Assembly (NCBI RefSeq): GCF_037975245.1
Contig: NC_092575.1
Coordinates: 25,572,841 to 25,636,840 of the forward strand
DNA from: Apostichopus japonicus
Taxonomy: Eukaryota > Echinodermata > Holothuroidea > Aspidochirotida > Stichopodidae
Length of the DNA: 64,000 bases
Direction: 5' to 3'
The notes under the pieces are model-generated. The model saw only the letters and a program-made list of their open reading frames with translations. It was not told the DNA's origin and did not search any database. Position 1 is the stretch's first letter, and the number at the start of each line of letters is the position of its first letter. Positions 10,835-21,194 of this stretch are shown in pieces. The position numbers were made by a program, and so were the translations under genes.

Positions 10835-11069
10835 ATGGCGTACATCACGAAATGGATTAAACATCAGGTTAAAAATCAACAATTTAAATATTTTCTCAGT
10901 TTTGCAGCGCTGTTTGGTTTCATTTGTTACATATCCTGGACGAATGCTGTAAAACGTCCATACGATTTTCTAGAAGCCGGTGATGGCTTTGGCAAATCAA
11001 ACATCGGGAAACAACGTAATCTGGAAGAACTCGAAGAACAGATACTAGTTAATGGAAGATACAACAATG
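10835..11069 (+). CDS. gene 1, exon 1: membrane anchor and stalk of NXPE/PC-esterase-like protein
   Basis: Exon 1 encodes residues 1-78 plus the first base of codon 79. Residues 1-17 are basic, residues 18-36 form one hydrophobic segment (YFLSFAALFGFICYISW core), and the rest is an acidic, charged stalk (LEELEEQ). This is a signal-anchor layout for a type II membrane protein, probably in the Golgi or at the cell surface. The ATG at 10835 is chosen over the in-frame ATG at 10790 because gene 2 keeps only the former (31800). The exon ends at G 11069 before donor GTAAGT. Phase 1 matches the acceptor at 17214/17215. The pairing is inferred from phase, paralog conservation and order; no transcript is available. 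Confidence 0.8.
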
Positions 11070-11745
11070 GTAAGTGCCTAAGTGGGTATACTTTCATCAT
11101 TCGATACACAATACGGTGAAGAAGCCAGCAGTGCAGTATACAGGGCTACGTACGAAGTTTGCTTCAAAAACAAGAATAGGAATCACAAAGCCCGTCGAGT
11201 GTGTTCGGATTCATGAAAAGTGCATATGTGTGTGTGTTCATACATATGCATGTATATGGTACATTGGTAAAGCGCAGTGTTAACTTTTTTAGTTGAATGA
11301 ATTCATCGTGTTTATACGTTATGTACTAAATATATGGAAGGGAAAGAAAGGTTATTGATTTGAATGCTTACGTCAGTCAGATATGTATATAGTGTTGTGG
11401 TCCGCAACAAGTAAAATGTACTTTGCAATGGTCAAAGCGCCCTTTAAGTTATCTCTCAAAATAGGTCATCAAACTTGCTGACAATTTGGAGGTTAAATCT
11501 GCCGATTCCAAACAACGGCGTATCTGTCGTGAGCTGCCCGTGAAGTGACAAATTCGGCAGAGTGTTAGTTTTGGCTAATTCTTTAACTATTCCCAACATC
11601 GGCCAAAATTGGCCAACTTTTTAACTGATTCCTATATCGGCCAACATTGGCCAATTGTTTATGTATTTCATTGTAGGACGGTAGTATCAAACATGTATAA
11701 AAGGGGGTGAAATTCTACTGGTAAGTTCACTTTTGGTTCGAGGTT

Positions 11746-11776
11746 CGGATTGACTCGATTAGCTCGAGTCAATCCG
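11746..11776. other. 13-bp perfect stem hairpin
   Basis: CGGATTGACTCGA (11746-11758), 5-base loop, then TCGAGTCAATCCG (11764-11776). In copy B (about 32826-32850) the left arm is damaged, so the hairpin is not maintained there. Confidence 0.7.
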
Positions 11777-12027
11777 ATGGGCAGTATTTGCTAGTTAGTA
11801 GTACACTGAAAGTCTCTAAAAGGTTACCGTAGTCTGATTAGGTATTTGTACTGGCACTGACCAGAAGTGTAGGAGGCATTGCTTTTGTATAGCCTAACCA
11901 ATTTATTGAACATTATAGTCCTATCTTATCACGAATTATTTCTTTCAAATAAGATTCATTGATAATACATTAAGTAACACCGCTTGACATCTCTTCCGAC
12001 ATTTTCTTTGCCTATCGCCTTCTCCGC

Positions 12028-13002
12028 TACAAGAACGAACGTTATAGGTTTTAGTCTATGTTTATTGACTCAAAATCTGTAATGGTAATGGCTTTACTGC
12101 AATATATGCTCATAAGTGTTAGAACTACACACTACACAGATACTGCAACCTATACACCATTCTACGTACGAGCACATATGAGCACAGTCATATGATCCAA
12201 ATCCGAGTCCCATGGACGATGAACTCGAAGAACTTATTCTGCAAAGTCATGTTTTTGCCTAAAGAGATGATTGGTTGAATGTCACACCTCTGAAGTATAA
12301 CCAGAATGCAAAAATGCGTTGTGGTTTCGAGGATGTAATATGAGCATTCTCTTCATGAATCTGACGTAATGTATAGTGAGGCTGTACTTGTTTACAAGGG
12401 TTTCACAATTTGACCCCTGGTGACCCCAAATGACCTTTGACTTCCACCCAAAACCATAGGCTTCTTGTACTTAATGTGGTTCTTCTACACATCAAATATA
12501 AAATTGGTCTGACTTTCCCTTCTTGAGATATCGTGTTTACATATTTTTTCACAATTTGACCCCTGGTGAACCTAAATGACCTTTGACTTCCACCAAAAAC
12601 AATAAGCTTATTGTACCTTATGTGGTACTTCTATACACTAAGTATGAGGTTGGTCTGACATTTCCCTCTTGATATATCGTGTTTTCAAGGTTTTCACATT
12701 TTGACCCCTGGTGACCCCAAATGAGATTTGACCTCCACCAAAACACTAAGCTTCCTGTACTTAATGTGGAACTTCTACACACTAAGTATGACATTGGTGC
12801 GACCTTCCCTTCTTGAGATATCGTGTTTACAAACTGGGCGTCACAAACGCACGTACATACATACACACATACATACAAGCATACATACACCATCATGATT
12901 GCATAGGTTACGATTATCATCGAAACCAAAAAATAGCACGTCGCTCCAAAGAGTCAATCACAACTGAATTTTGTTCGGAAGCACCATTTGAATGCGTGCA
13001 GT
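12028..13002 (-). repeat. minisatellite array B with AGGTCA half-sites
   Basis: Monomers of about 120 bp are read on the minus strand. Within 12400-12840 each carries a block equivalent to AAGTCA-A-AGGTCA-TTTG-GGGTCA-CCAG-GGGTCA. On the plus strand these appear as TGACCCCTGGTGACCCCAAA followed by TGACCTTTGAC, for example at 12411-12442. The segment starts AAGAACGAACGTTATAGG, exactly as at 44068, and ends before CAGTGGCGG at 13003. It is part of the segmental duplication. The minus-strand frame at 12618-12929 is repeat translation. Confidence 0.85.
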
Positions 13003-13300
13003 ACACAGTGGCGGAGCTAGGGGTATTGGTCAGGAGGGGCGAGAATGGTCTGTAGGGGCGCTTTCTACATTTATCTAAGCGCAGCGCCACCACAGGTTGG
13101 CGCGTAGCGGACATATTTTTTTTTAGTACTCCCTAGATCGCCGGAAATGACCCTCTCCGGGCCTGGTTAATTTGCAGATAAACGAAGAATAAATAGGTGT
13201 CGTCGCCAAATTACACCAACAAAATGTGACAAATGTCAATATGTTGATGAGAGCGCAAGAAAAAAGTCAATAATCGCTTTTTAGATAATAACCAACTTTT
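13003..13300 (+). mobile_element. truncated hAT-like MITE (CAGTGGCGGAGCTAGG end)
   Basis: It begins CAGTGGCGGAGCTAGG and follows the same sequence as the complete 402-bp units at 34463-34864 and 39517-39920, up to the part containing ACCAAC..AATATG..GAGAGCGCAA. It then stops, and the right inverted end is missing. In copy B this position holds the unrelated 45197-46978 segment. Confidence 0.7.
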
Positions 13301-13734
13301 TAGACACATGCCTACAGTTATTTATTTCATATCATATATCTGAGTAAGCTCAAAGGTATGCTCTGTATTCTCCCAAAGTTTGCCCGATTTTCCAATATAG
13401 TCACCCTTATATTAGCACTCTGTAAACTAATGCATGGTTTGTTGGAGGAGTATAATTCGATGCATGGAATCTTTCTTAACAGAGTTACTCAAGCTTCCTC
13501 TTTGTGAGATTCTTACTTTACATTTTACTCAACTATATACAACACATTCATCAGACTATACTAAAGCTGAATACTGCATAGTTTTGGAATTCTAAAATAG
13601 CAATATTTATTTTGGACGGGATTTATTTCCGGGTGTATTTTTTTTGTTAGGACGGAATGAGGGATGAGTTTATATCGGACGGGGTAGATTTAATACTTGC
13701 GGGGTAAACTGAGTTTCGACAGAGTAGGCCTAAA

Positions 13735-13955
13735 TTTAGCTTTGAAGAAGAAAGTTTATTTTTGAAGAAGAAAATTTATTTTTGATGGAGTCAATTAATT
13801 TTTGATGTGATTTAGTGGAAACAAATGTAGAGTAATGGAGAAAATGTATTTTTGATAAAGTCTTTTTTTTATGAAGACATTTTTTTGTGATGGGGAAAAT
13901 ACATTTTTGATAAAGTAAATTGATGTTTGATGGAGAATATTTAGTTTTGGTCAAG
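13735..13955. repeat. degenerate TTTTTGATGGAG minisatellite
   Basis: Irregular repeats of roughly 20-30 bp built on ATTTTTGATGGAG / ATTTTTGATAAAG. It is duplicated at 47410-47630. An inverted relative lies at 46300-46560, next to the copy B array. Confidence 0.7.
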
Positions 13956-14934
13956 GATTTTTATACTTTGTTTTTGCGGTAATGGCCGACCATGATCTCG
14001 CTGTTTGGCATACAAGTAAAGGATATCTCTATGCATCAGTGCGCTACAAAGATTCTCTGGCACACTAAGCACCTGTTGTAGAAAATGGAGAGTGAAATTT
14101 ACCCGAATAAATCTAAGCTTGTAATCCCTTATTCTATTATTCTAATGACTCGGCCGAGGACTATAGCATTATTCTTTTCAAACCAACATCACCTCAGCAA
14201 AGAAGATATTTAAATATGAATCACCCTAGACAATAAGCTAAATTTTAAGAAGCATATTAACGTCACTACCGGTAAAGCATGGAGGATTTTAAACTCAATT
14301 AGAAGCCTTAGCAATCTAAATTGTCTACCCACACATATTTTATTACAAATACAACTAAAATATTGATACAATTATTACTTACAGCAGTCTCAAATTTCAC
14401 AATTAAACATTATTAATGATAAAGCCCTCCGAATCTGCCTGAATATCCCCAGTTACATCGCTATCAGTAACCTCCCTTTGAAGCAGCAAACACAATACCA
14501 CTTTCTGATCAACTAACTATTTCAAACAAAAATGTTTAACAAAACACTCTCCTCCTTGATCCCTAATCCAAGACCTTTTGCTTTAATACGTAATTCATAA
14601 AACCTACAACAAAAATCATTTAAAAAGTTCCCTAGATACATTAGATTTATTAAACTGGTAGGAGGCTTCAGCACTGGCAGAGGTAGGGGCCCCTTGTTTA
14701 GGTACCCGGTGGCTGGAGGGCTTGTGAGTCAAAACCTAGAAAAATAGTCCTCTTCTGGGACCAGCCCAGTCATGCTACCATTATACTGACACACTACATG
14801 CATCCTCGTATTTCTTTTAAACCTTCCCAATGTCTGACAATAACTTTACAGAGGTCGTGCCATGTATCTATATGTATATATACAGAGATAGTTAGTTATG
14901 TAGTTCGATATATGTATGTATGTATGTATTTTAG

Positions 14935-15118
14935 ATCCTCCTGCAAGAGGAACTCGCGAAGAAGCCTCATTGGCTTATTAAAGCCGCAAGCTGACCGAAG
15001 TCAGGCTCTTGGATTCATAGTTTACGCCCATGATTATGAATTGTCAATTGTCAACAACTCTGTATAACAGAACTGGACGACATACTTTAATCTTGGAGTG
15101 ACTCGAACTCGGGACCTT
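14935..15118 (-). repeat. SINE-like segment with tRNA B-box-like sequence
   Basis: On the minus strand GGTCCCGAGTTCGAGTCACT (reverse of 15097-15116) resembles a tRNA T-arm / Pol III B box. The neighbouring 14940-15020 can form three short hairpins: TCCTC/GAGGA, AAGCC/GGCTT and CTGAC/GTCAG. A GATA microsatellite follows where the tRNA 5' half would be, so no A box can be seen. The same segment is at 48605-48795. Family assignment is tentative. Confidence 0.4.
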
Positions 15119-15119
15119 T

Positions 15120-15192
15120 TGATAGATAGATAGATATATAGATAGACGAACTCGGGACCTTAGATAGATAAATAGATAGATATAGTTAGATA
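15120..15192. repeat. (GATA)n microsatellite
   Basis: GATA repeats are interrupted by a second copy of GACGAACTCGGGACCTT. The counterpart in copy B is at 48797-48868, with a different repeat number. Confidence 0.85.
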
Positions 15193-15967
15193 GACACAGA
15201 CTGTAATGCATAACACAGACTGTACTGGAATTTCAAAGTTCGTATATGCTGTTTTCTTATACCGCTACCTTTATAGAAACTGTACAAACTTACTACCCAT
15301 GCCATTCCAGACACCTTGGATCTTGAATTTGTGCAACCATCTATGACATGACACACAATCCATTGTATTCGGCGTTAGGGTAAAGTGAAAACCTGTACAC
15401 ATCTAACATGACTGTGTAAATCAACCTTGATGTTGCTTTCAGCTAACTTCTTATATTAACGTATGAAAAGGTCACATATGCCTTATTATATTACTTACGG
15501 TAACGTGAATTATCGCAGCACTTTATAGAATTCAAATTGCACGCATTGTAGTAGGCTATATATGAATGAAAGAGCCTGATGTAGTCTTTGTAATCTGTAA
15601 TCATGAGAATCTGTAAGTGTTAAGTAAAAAACCTAATGAGCCATAACAATACGTGTTATAAGCCTATCTTATCTTGATTTAAAAGCCTGGGAAAGTTTCA
15701 TTGTATGCATGTGCTTACATTATTCTTTGCTGGCTAAGCTTATCAGGATTGGTGGTCAGTAGCTGGGCATGGGTTCTGTTTAGAAAGGGCTGAGTCAGTG
15801 GGAGGTAGCGAGATGCCAGTTGTCAGCTACCATTCAGTTTGCTACTCTAGCAGTTACTCTAGTTATCATATTTAGTCTGTGTCACTCGGTCAGTTGTTTA
15901 GTTGTTACTTGTCAGCTGTTAGTAATTATTCAGTCAGTTCTTGTTTTTATACCTTAGTCGAACTAAA

Positions 15968-16262
15968 TTGGTATATAATATCGATTTAAAATGACATATA
16001 TCGATTTAATTTGACATATCATCGATTTAAACTGGTATATGTCGATTTAAACTGGTATATGTCGATTTAAATTGACATTACCGATTTAAATTGACATATC
16101 ATCGCTTTAAACTGGTATATGTCGATTTAAATTGGTATATGTCGATTTAAATCGATGATAGGCTATGTCTATTTAAATCGGTAGAAGTCATTTGAAGCTG
16201 CTTGAAACTGGTATAAATCGAAGGAAATTGGTATATGTCGATTTAAATCGGTATTAGTCGAA
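15968..16262. repeat. ~20-bp minisatellite, TCGATTTAAA core
   Basis: About a dozen units of the type TATATGTCGATTTAAACTGG, with TGACATATC variants. Copy B has the matching array at 49648-49942. The short open frame on the minus strand at 16169-16369 is a repeat artefact. Confidence 0.85.
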
Positions 16263-17214
16263 TCCCCACTATTTGAGACTGATGGCCCGCCATATAGTCC
16301 ATGACATGTAGAACCTTTGTAAAATGAATGATCATTGATGGATTTTGATGGGAGTTGCACTGTTTTCATGATTTCTAATGTCTATCAGAGTGTGAAAAAG
16401 TAAGTTGGCCTGACATTTCGATCCTAGCATGATCTTCTTCAGAGGCTTAATGACAAGTAACAGTAACAGAAGTGACAAAAACACGCACAGAATACAGACA
16501 GGTTAGTTAGCATGGTGAACACAAAGAGATAGAGGGATGGAGACAAGAATGAAAGAAACCAACAGGGGAAGAGGAGAGGTAGGAGATCAATCTATTAGAT
16601 TGATTAGGACAACATTGTTTGTAGGTGACCGTTAATGTTAAGTATTACATATTGTAACATTGATAAACGAAAGAGGATCTTCTTAACGATATTCGTTTCT
16701 TCACACTGGTGTGAGTTGAGTACGAGTTAGGGAACCCACTGTCATGATTAGAATGCGTTACTGCTTGACTAAACGACTTGATTAATTATTGAATATGTTA
16801 ATAATGTTCTTTTTATGGCATACTCAGTTTAAAGCAAGATAGATATAGATAAATCGCCAAAAATATCACAGCAGGTAAGGTGGCAACTATTTGAATTGAT
16901 ACCCAATTAAGTAATACAGGCCTTCCTTTGTGGCAAAGGACGTGTTAATGGCGTCATTTATTGTCCGAAAGTATACCGATAATGATTTAGTCAAAAGGTT
17001 TTATCTTTAACAACTGGCAAACGAGGATAGCAACACCAGGTTACACTTTATACGAGGATTCACCAGATGGGTGTGGTTACATATATTCGGATGATTGTTG
17101 GAAACTGTAATTACATCACGTAGGTAGATTAAATATAATGTTGTGTGCAGTTGTTTTATAGTCACAGGTTTGAATATTGTTGAACTGGAACAGTGTTTAT
17201 TTCTTTTCTTACAG

Positions 17215-18887
17215 ATAAGCATCCAAGCCAAGCCGTGTTGACCAAGGAGTTAAAAGTTCATATCGAAGATAGAAATCCCACACCTGTTACTTCCTTGAAA
17301 GCCGAAAAACTACAGCGTCTCTCATCCAAGTCAAACAGTACGACCTTTTCGCGGAACTACTCATTATGCTCCTCTGCTCCATATTATGGTCCAATACGTA
17401 GAATCCCTCACACAACTCCAGCGACTCTTAATTTAAGCATTTGCGAAGTATTTGGAAACGGGTTAAGACGGGCGACGGTTGGGAAATTTGCTAAGCTTAC
17501 GATAAGGGTACCCCGCCCATTTAGGTCAAAATTACACAATGTAGTTTTCTTCAGTGTCTTAGCTGTTGGAGAGAGACATATCTTCCATGCGTCCCCTTCT
17601 CGTGTCATATCGGAAGCTCTGACATTAGACTTCACATACGTCCCGACGATTCCGGGAAATTACTCCTTGTTCGTTGAGGAAATATCAGAAGGATATCAAA
17701 AACAGCTCAACGGGAGCCCATTTCATCTTATAGTAGAAGGACCACCAATAAACCAAATGGAAAGGCAACAGAAAGCTGACCAGCTTCCATCATGTCAAAC
17801 CCTCCCACAAACTGATCTCTCGTGGTTAGAAGGAGAATGGGTGACAAGGGACCTTGCGGGAGAGAATCGTGGAACTTTAAGGAGTGGTTGGGTTCTGCAA
17901 CCTTATCGATGCAGTATCGATATATTTACCAAAGGCGACTTGGCACTGGCGGCAGCATCTCCTTCGTTAAAAACTATAGTTGTTCTTGGAAGATCTACCG
18001 AGCGAGGTGTATTTTTATCATTAGTTGATTCATTACTCAAAAGGGATGAGAAAGCTAATATTTTTACGTCTGTGTTGTGGAAATGTTGGGGAATCGTGGA
18101 GGTCAGATTAGGTAATTTAAGATTCATATATCAAGATTTCCGCATTGAATCCGTTCCCGCGAAAACAGTTACGGACAGGGAACGGGAACACATGAATGTT
18201 ACCTGTCATAATAAACAGAAAGTTAGATCAAATGAATATTTCAGTGACACCATTACTTTTTTTCAGAAGACTTTATTCAACGATAAGATTAATCCAAATG
18301 TGGTACTTTTGATCATTAAAAACCCAAGACAACTCCAACTTTTGGCGAAAACCATTCCAACAGCTTGGGGAGGTAGCCTTTACGCCATGAACGGATTCAA
18401 GGTTCATGAAGGATCACTTTATACATTTACGGGAAGGCAGTCCGACCTAGAAATGGCCAAACAGTTTGTAACATACGATGATCACATAAGAGCTTTGGAT
18501 GGATTTGCATTAGCCACACCATGGAGACACGCCACTGAGATCCCACCACTGGTTATGAAAAAACCACACTGGCATAGACCATGTGAAGAACAAGACGGAG
18601 AAATCAGAGTATGCGGGGATGCCACCGAAATGGTTGCCCAAATACTACTGGGCAGGGCACTAGCACCAAATGGAAAGGAAGCCTGGCTAGCTTCACTGGA
18701 TAACTGCAAGCCTAATAACATTGAATTATCAAGGAATTTTACAGTATGCAATGATTGTCCTGATTACGTATTTCCATTACACTTCAACCCTGTCCCGCAG
18801 CTAAAATGTTATTCTTCGACAAGTTTAAAAACAAGGAACCTCACGGGAGTTCAAGCTAAAAAGTTGATTCGTTGCCCTAGTAAATGA
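17215..18887 (+). CDS. gene 1, exon 2: filamin repeat plus NXPE/PC-esterase-like domain
   Basis: Exon 2 encodes residues 79-635, with stop TGA at 18885-18887. Residues about 153-253 form a filamin-type Ig repeat (VFGNGLRRATVGK, then YVPTIPGNYSL and GSPFHLIVEGPP). Residues about 271-571 resemble the NXPE / PC-esterase SGNH-like module: GEWVTRD, TIVVLGRSTERG and a C-terminal CGDATEMVAQILLGRAL. Known relatives carry GDS in block I; here it is GRS (residues 337-339), keeping the Ser. The usual DxxH pair is not complete in either place it might align (KKPH before WH, or DGEI at 539-542). Likely N-glycosylation sites occur (NYS, NVT, NFT). It is probably a secretory-pathway type II protein whose substrate is unknown. 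Catalytic loss is inference. A two-exon structure is assumed. Confidence 0.85.
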
Positions 18888-19029
18888 ATGCAGACTGCAC
18901 CAGTTGGTCCTCAAAATACCCAATCGGGAAAAGTAATTGTAAGAAATTGTAACATATTGAGAACTGATTTGAAGTAGAGTAATGTGCAATGAACATGTTA
19001 CACTTAACAAACATATCCATGAATTTGAC

Positions 19030-19035
19030 AATAAA
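19030..19035 (+). promoter_or_regulatory. candidate polyadenylation signal of gene 1
   Basis: AATAAA 143 bases after the stop codon; the same hexamer is conserved at 52711-52716 after gene 2. Confidence 0.55.
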
Positions 19036-19039
19036 TATT

Positions 19040-20027
19040 ATTGCTTTCAAATATATATAAGGAAATTTCACACTTACGTCGGTGTGAATGAATGCAGAAA
19101 AAAAAACAGGTTTTCTCGTTTTTGCAAAGTTCTCCGTACTCACACTCGTTGAAAAGTACCCGGATTCTCAAGTACTCGTTCTCGTCATATAGTATCAGCC
19201 TCGGGTGGTAGGCCTTTACTCGCCCATGCATACGATTTAAAGTACTGTTCATATAAGTACTTTACGAAATACTTATATACATAAAATAAAATAGTTACGA
19301 CGGGAAGCCACATATTGTTTTGTTCCTTTTGGCATTTGATCTAGTATTACTCTATTATAGTACCATATAGTCATACGTATATCTAATCCAGTAGTATCAT
19401 ATATGTATAGACTAGTGTATTACCACCAACTTATATATAGGAATGTACGAAGATTGAAGAATACATGGCGATGCCGCATGTCGTACTAATGTACGGAACG
19501 ATTAGTAAGCATGGCTGCCGATTTACTAGTCTATATACGTCTACCACATCTGTGTATGCGCGTCGGGATGTTAATTGCTACAATATCACTTTATCATTCC
19601 AATTCTGATAATATTCAGACATTCCGGGATTTCCAAAACAATAACGAAATACCGAGCCGATAAAATCTCATTCAGTTACTCCGTGATCACCAGGGAGCAG
19701 TGATAAACATAAGTTTCTTCATTATATCAAAAGTGATAGAAAAATATTCGGATGAAAAAGTACTTGTACTCGGTACGCGGATCCTAGAAAGGCAGTACTC
19801 GAACACCGGGACCTCAAGTATTCATGTAGGAGAAATAGGTACTTGTATATAAATACTTCACAGCACAACACCTTCTGTCAGCCACCGTTAAAAACTTTTA
19901 TAAAACAAGCTAAATAATCTTAATTGACTATATAGCTTCCAATTGACCCTTCTATTTGTGAGTAAATTAAGGCTCTCTCAGAACAGCCTCCAAAACTTAC
20001 TGAACTCAGTTTGATTCACACCAGCAT
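19040..20027. other. intergenic tail of copy A, no gene seen
   Basis: AT-rich sequence that repeats at 52720-53680. Short minus-strand frames (19004-19252) are present in both copies but show no family motif. Confidence 0.5.
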
Positions 20028-20176
20028 TCGGTGAAAATTCAAAATGGCGGTGTAGTAGAGTGCTCCACGTTATTTGGGCTCCGCGGAATTCATTCTTATT
20101 AACGACATCGGGACATCTACATACCACTTATATCTGGTGAGATAATCATAATCACTATTCTTAACTGTTTGTCACC

Positions 20177-20947
20177 ATGAGTCCCTCCTCCCGTACTAGA
20201 AGAGCAACCAAAATGGCAAAAAACAAGAATCAGCAGACAACGCCTTCACAACGTACTTTAGATTTTGTTAGGCGAGATAGCCTATACAACTCCTCCGACG
20301 AGGACCATAACCAGGAGCAGGTAGACGACTTGGGCAAGTCTATTCAGGAATCCATGCATCGCATTAAGGATGACCTGAATCGTATCGATCGGGATTTCAA
20401 TAGAGCTTTGGCTTTGATTGCCACCCGAGTTGAAGTGCTCGAAACAAAAGATGTAGAAACTCAACGACACATCTCTGCCTTGGAAACTAAAGTTTGCAAT
20501 TTTGAGAAATCTAACGAAAATTTATTGGCAGCTGTGAATAAACAAGAGCGCTTTTCTCGAAAGTGTAACCTTCGCATAGATGGTTATCCACATTCTGAGG
20601 GTGAGGATTGTGCTGCTATTTCCAAGGGAGTGTTTTGTACAGTCGGCCTTCAAGATGCTGAAGTTCTTAGAGCTCATCGTGATGGTGCTTCCCGCCCTAA
20701 CCAGCAACGACCTAGACACATTTTGGTGCGACTACATTCCAAGACAAACTTACTATTCTACGGAAGCAGCGAACCTCGCTCATCGATAAAGAATATTTTA
20801 TCACAGACGATCTCACCCATGCTGATTTACTGGAGAAGCGGAAATGGAGTGATCGTGTTTCCAAATTATACTCGGAAGGCATTAAACTGCGTTTTTTTGT
20901 CAGGCCAATGGCGTGATCAAAATGGTAAACCATTTAACTTCTCCTAA
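20177..20947 (+). pseudogene. LINE ORF1 (coiled-coil, L1-type nucleic-acid-binding protein)
   Basis: It starts at ATG 20177. Residues about 40-125 are charged and heptad-like (DLGKSIQESMHRIKDDLNRI and onward), an expected coiled coil. They are followed by QERFSRKCNLRIDGYP, matching the RRM-like region of L1-type ORF1 proteins, which bind their own RNA. Near 20755 the reading frame slips: the expected continuation (helical, Lys/Arg-rich) lies in another frame. It returns near 20895 to end in QWRDQNGKPFNFS and a stop at 20945-20947. The displayed 256-residue frame is therefore not the ancestral protein. Confidence 0.8.
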
Positions 20948-21194
20948 TTGCCAGGATGTAGTCGTCTAGTTTCTCCAGCGCTTTGGGCCCGATGTATCTT
21001 CCTGATAATCGTAGTACTCTGCTGTTTTTCGACGTTGACCCGCCCCTGCTCCAAGACTGCCTATCTCTCAAGGTCAGCCTTCTCTGATGGCTGTTTGGGG
21101 TTTAGAACTCTTCTTTCTCTTTCTTTTTCTGTTTGCTTTATACCACTGTATCTATCGTAACTTTATATTTATTTTTTGGCCAGCAAAGTACATA

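Larger units (their letters stand above)
11070..17214 (+). other. gene 1 intron (6.1 kb)
   Basis: Donor GTAAGT at 11070 and acceptor TTACAG ending at 17214. It contains a half-site minisatellite, a partial MITE, a TTTTTGATGGAG-type array, a SINE-like segment, GATA microsatellites and a 20-bp minisatellite, listed separately. The rest (11100-12000, 13301-13730, 13960-14930, 15200-15950, 16270-17210) shows no gene. All of it is shared with the gene 2 intron except 13003-13300. Confidence 0.75.
4471..20027 (+). repeat. segmental duplication copy A (contains gene 1)
   Basis: Near-identical sequence recurs at about 28555-53690. Matching landmarks: LINE remnant 4520-5400 with 28600-29490; 120-bp tandem pair; U2-like repeat; exon 1; DR-array segment 12028-13002 with 44068-45196; then 13301-20027 with 46979-53680 including exon 2. 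Copy A has a 3.4-kb TIR element (6210-9651) absent from B. It lacks B's 10.8-kb hAT-like insertion and B's unique 45197-46978. Similarity was judged by eye over long stretches. Confidence 0.9.

Noticed and set aside
14938-15020. Hammerhead ribozyme near the CTGAC..GAAG hairpin
   Set aside because: The conserved CTGANGA and GAAA core arrangement is not present.
17408-17635. Minus-strand and shifted frames within the three exon 2 regions (also 17822-18028, 51503-51709, 61897-62103)
   Set aside because: They recur in all three genes only because the coding strand is conserved; they have no start context or motif.
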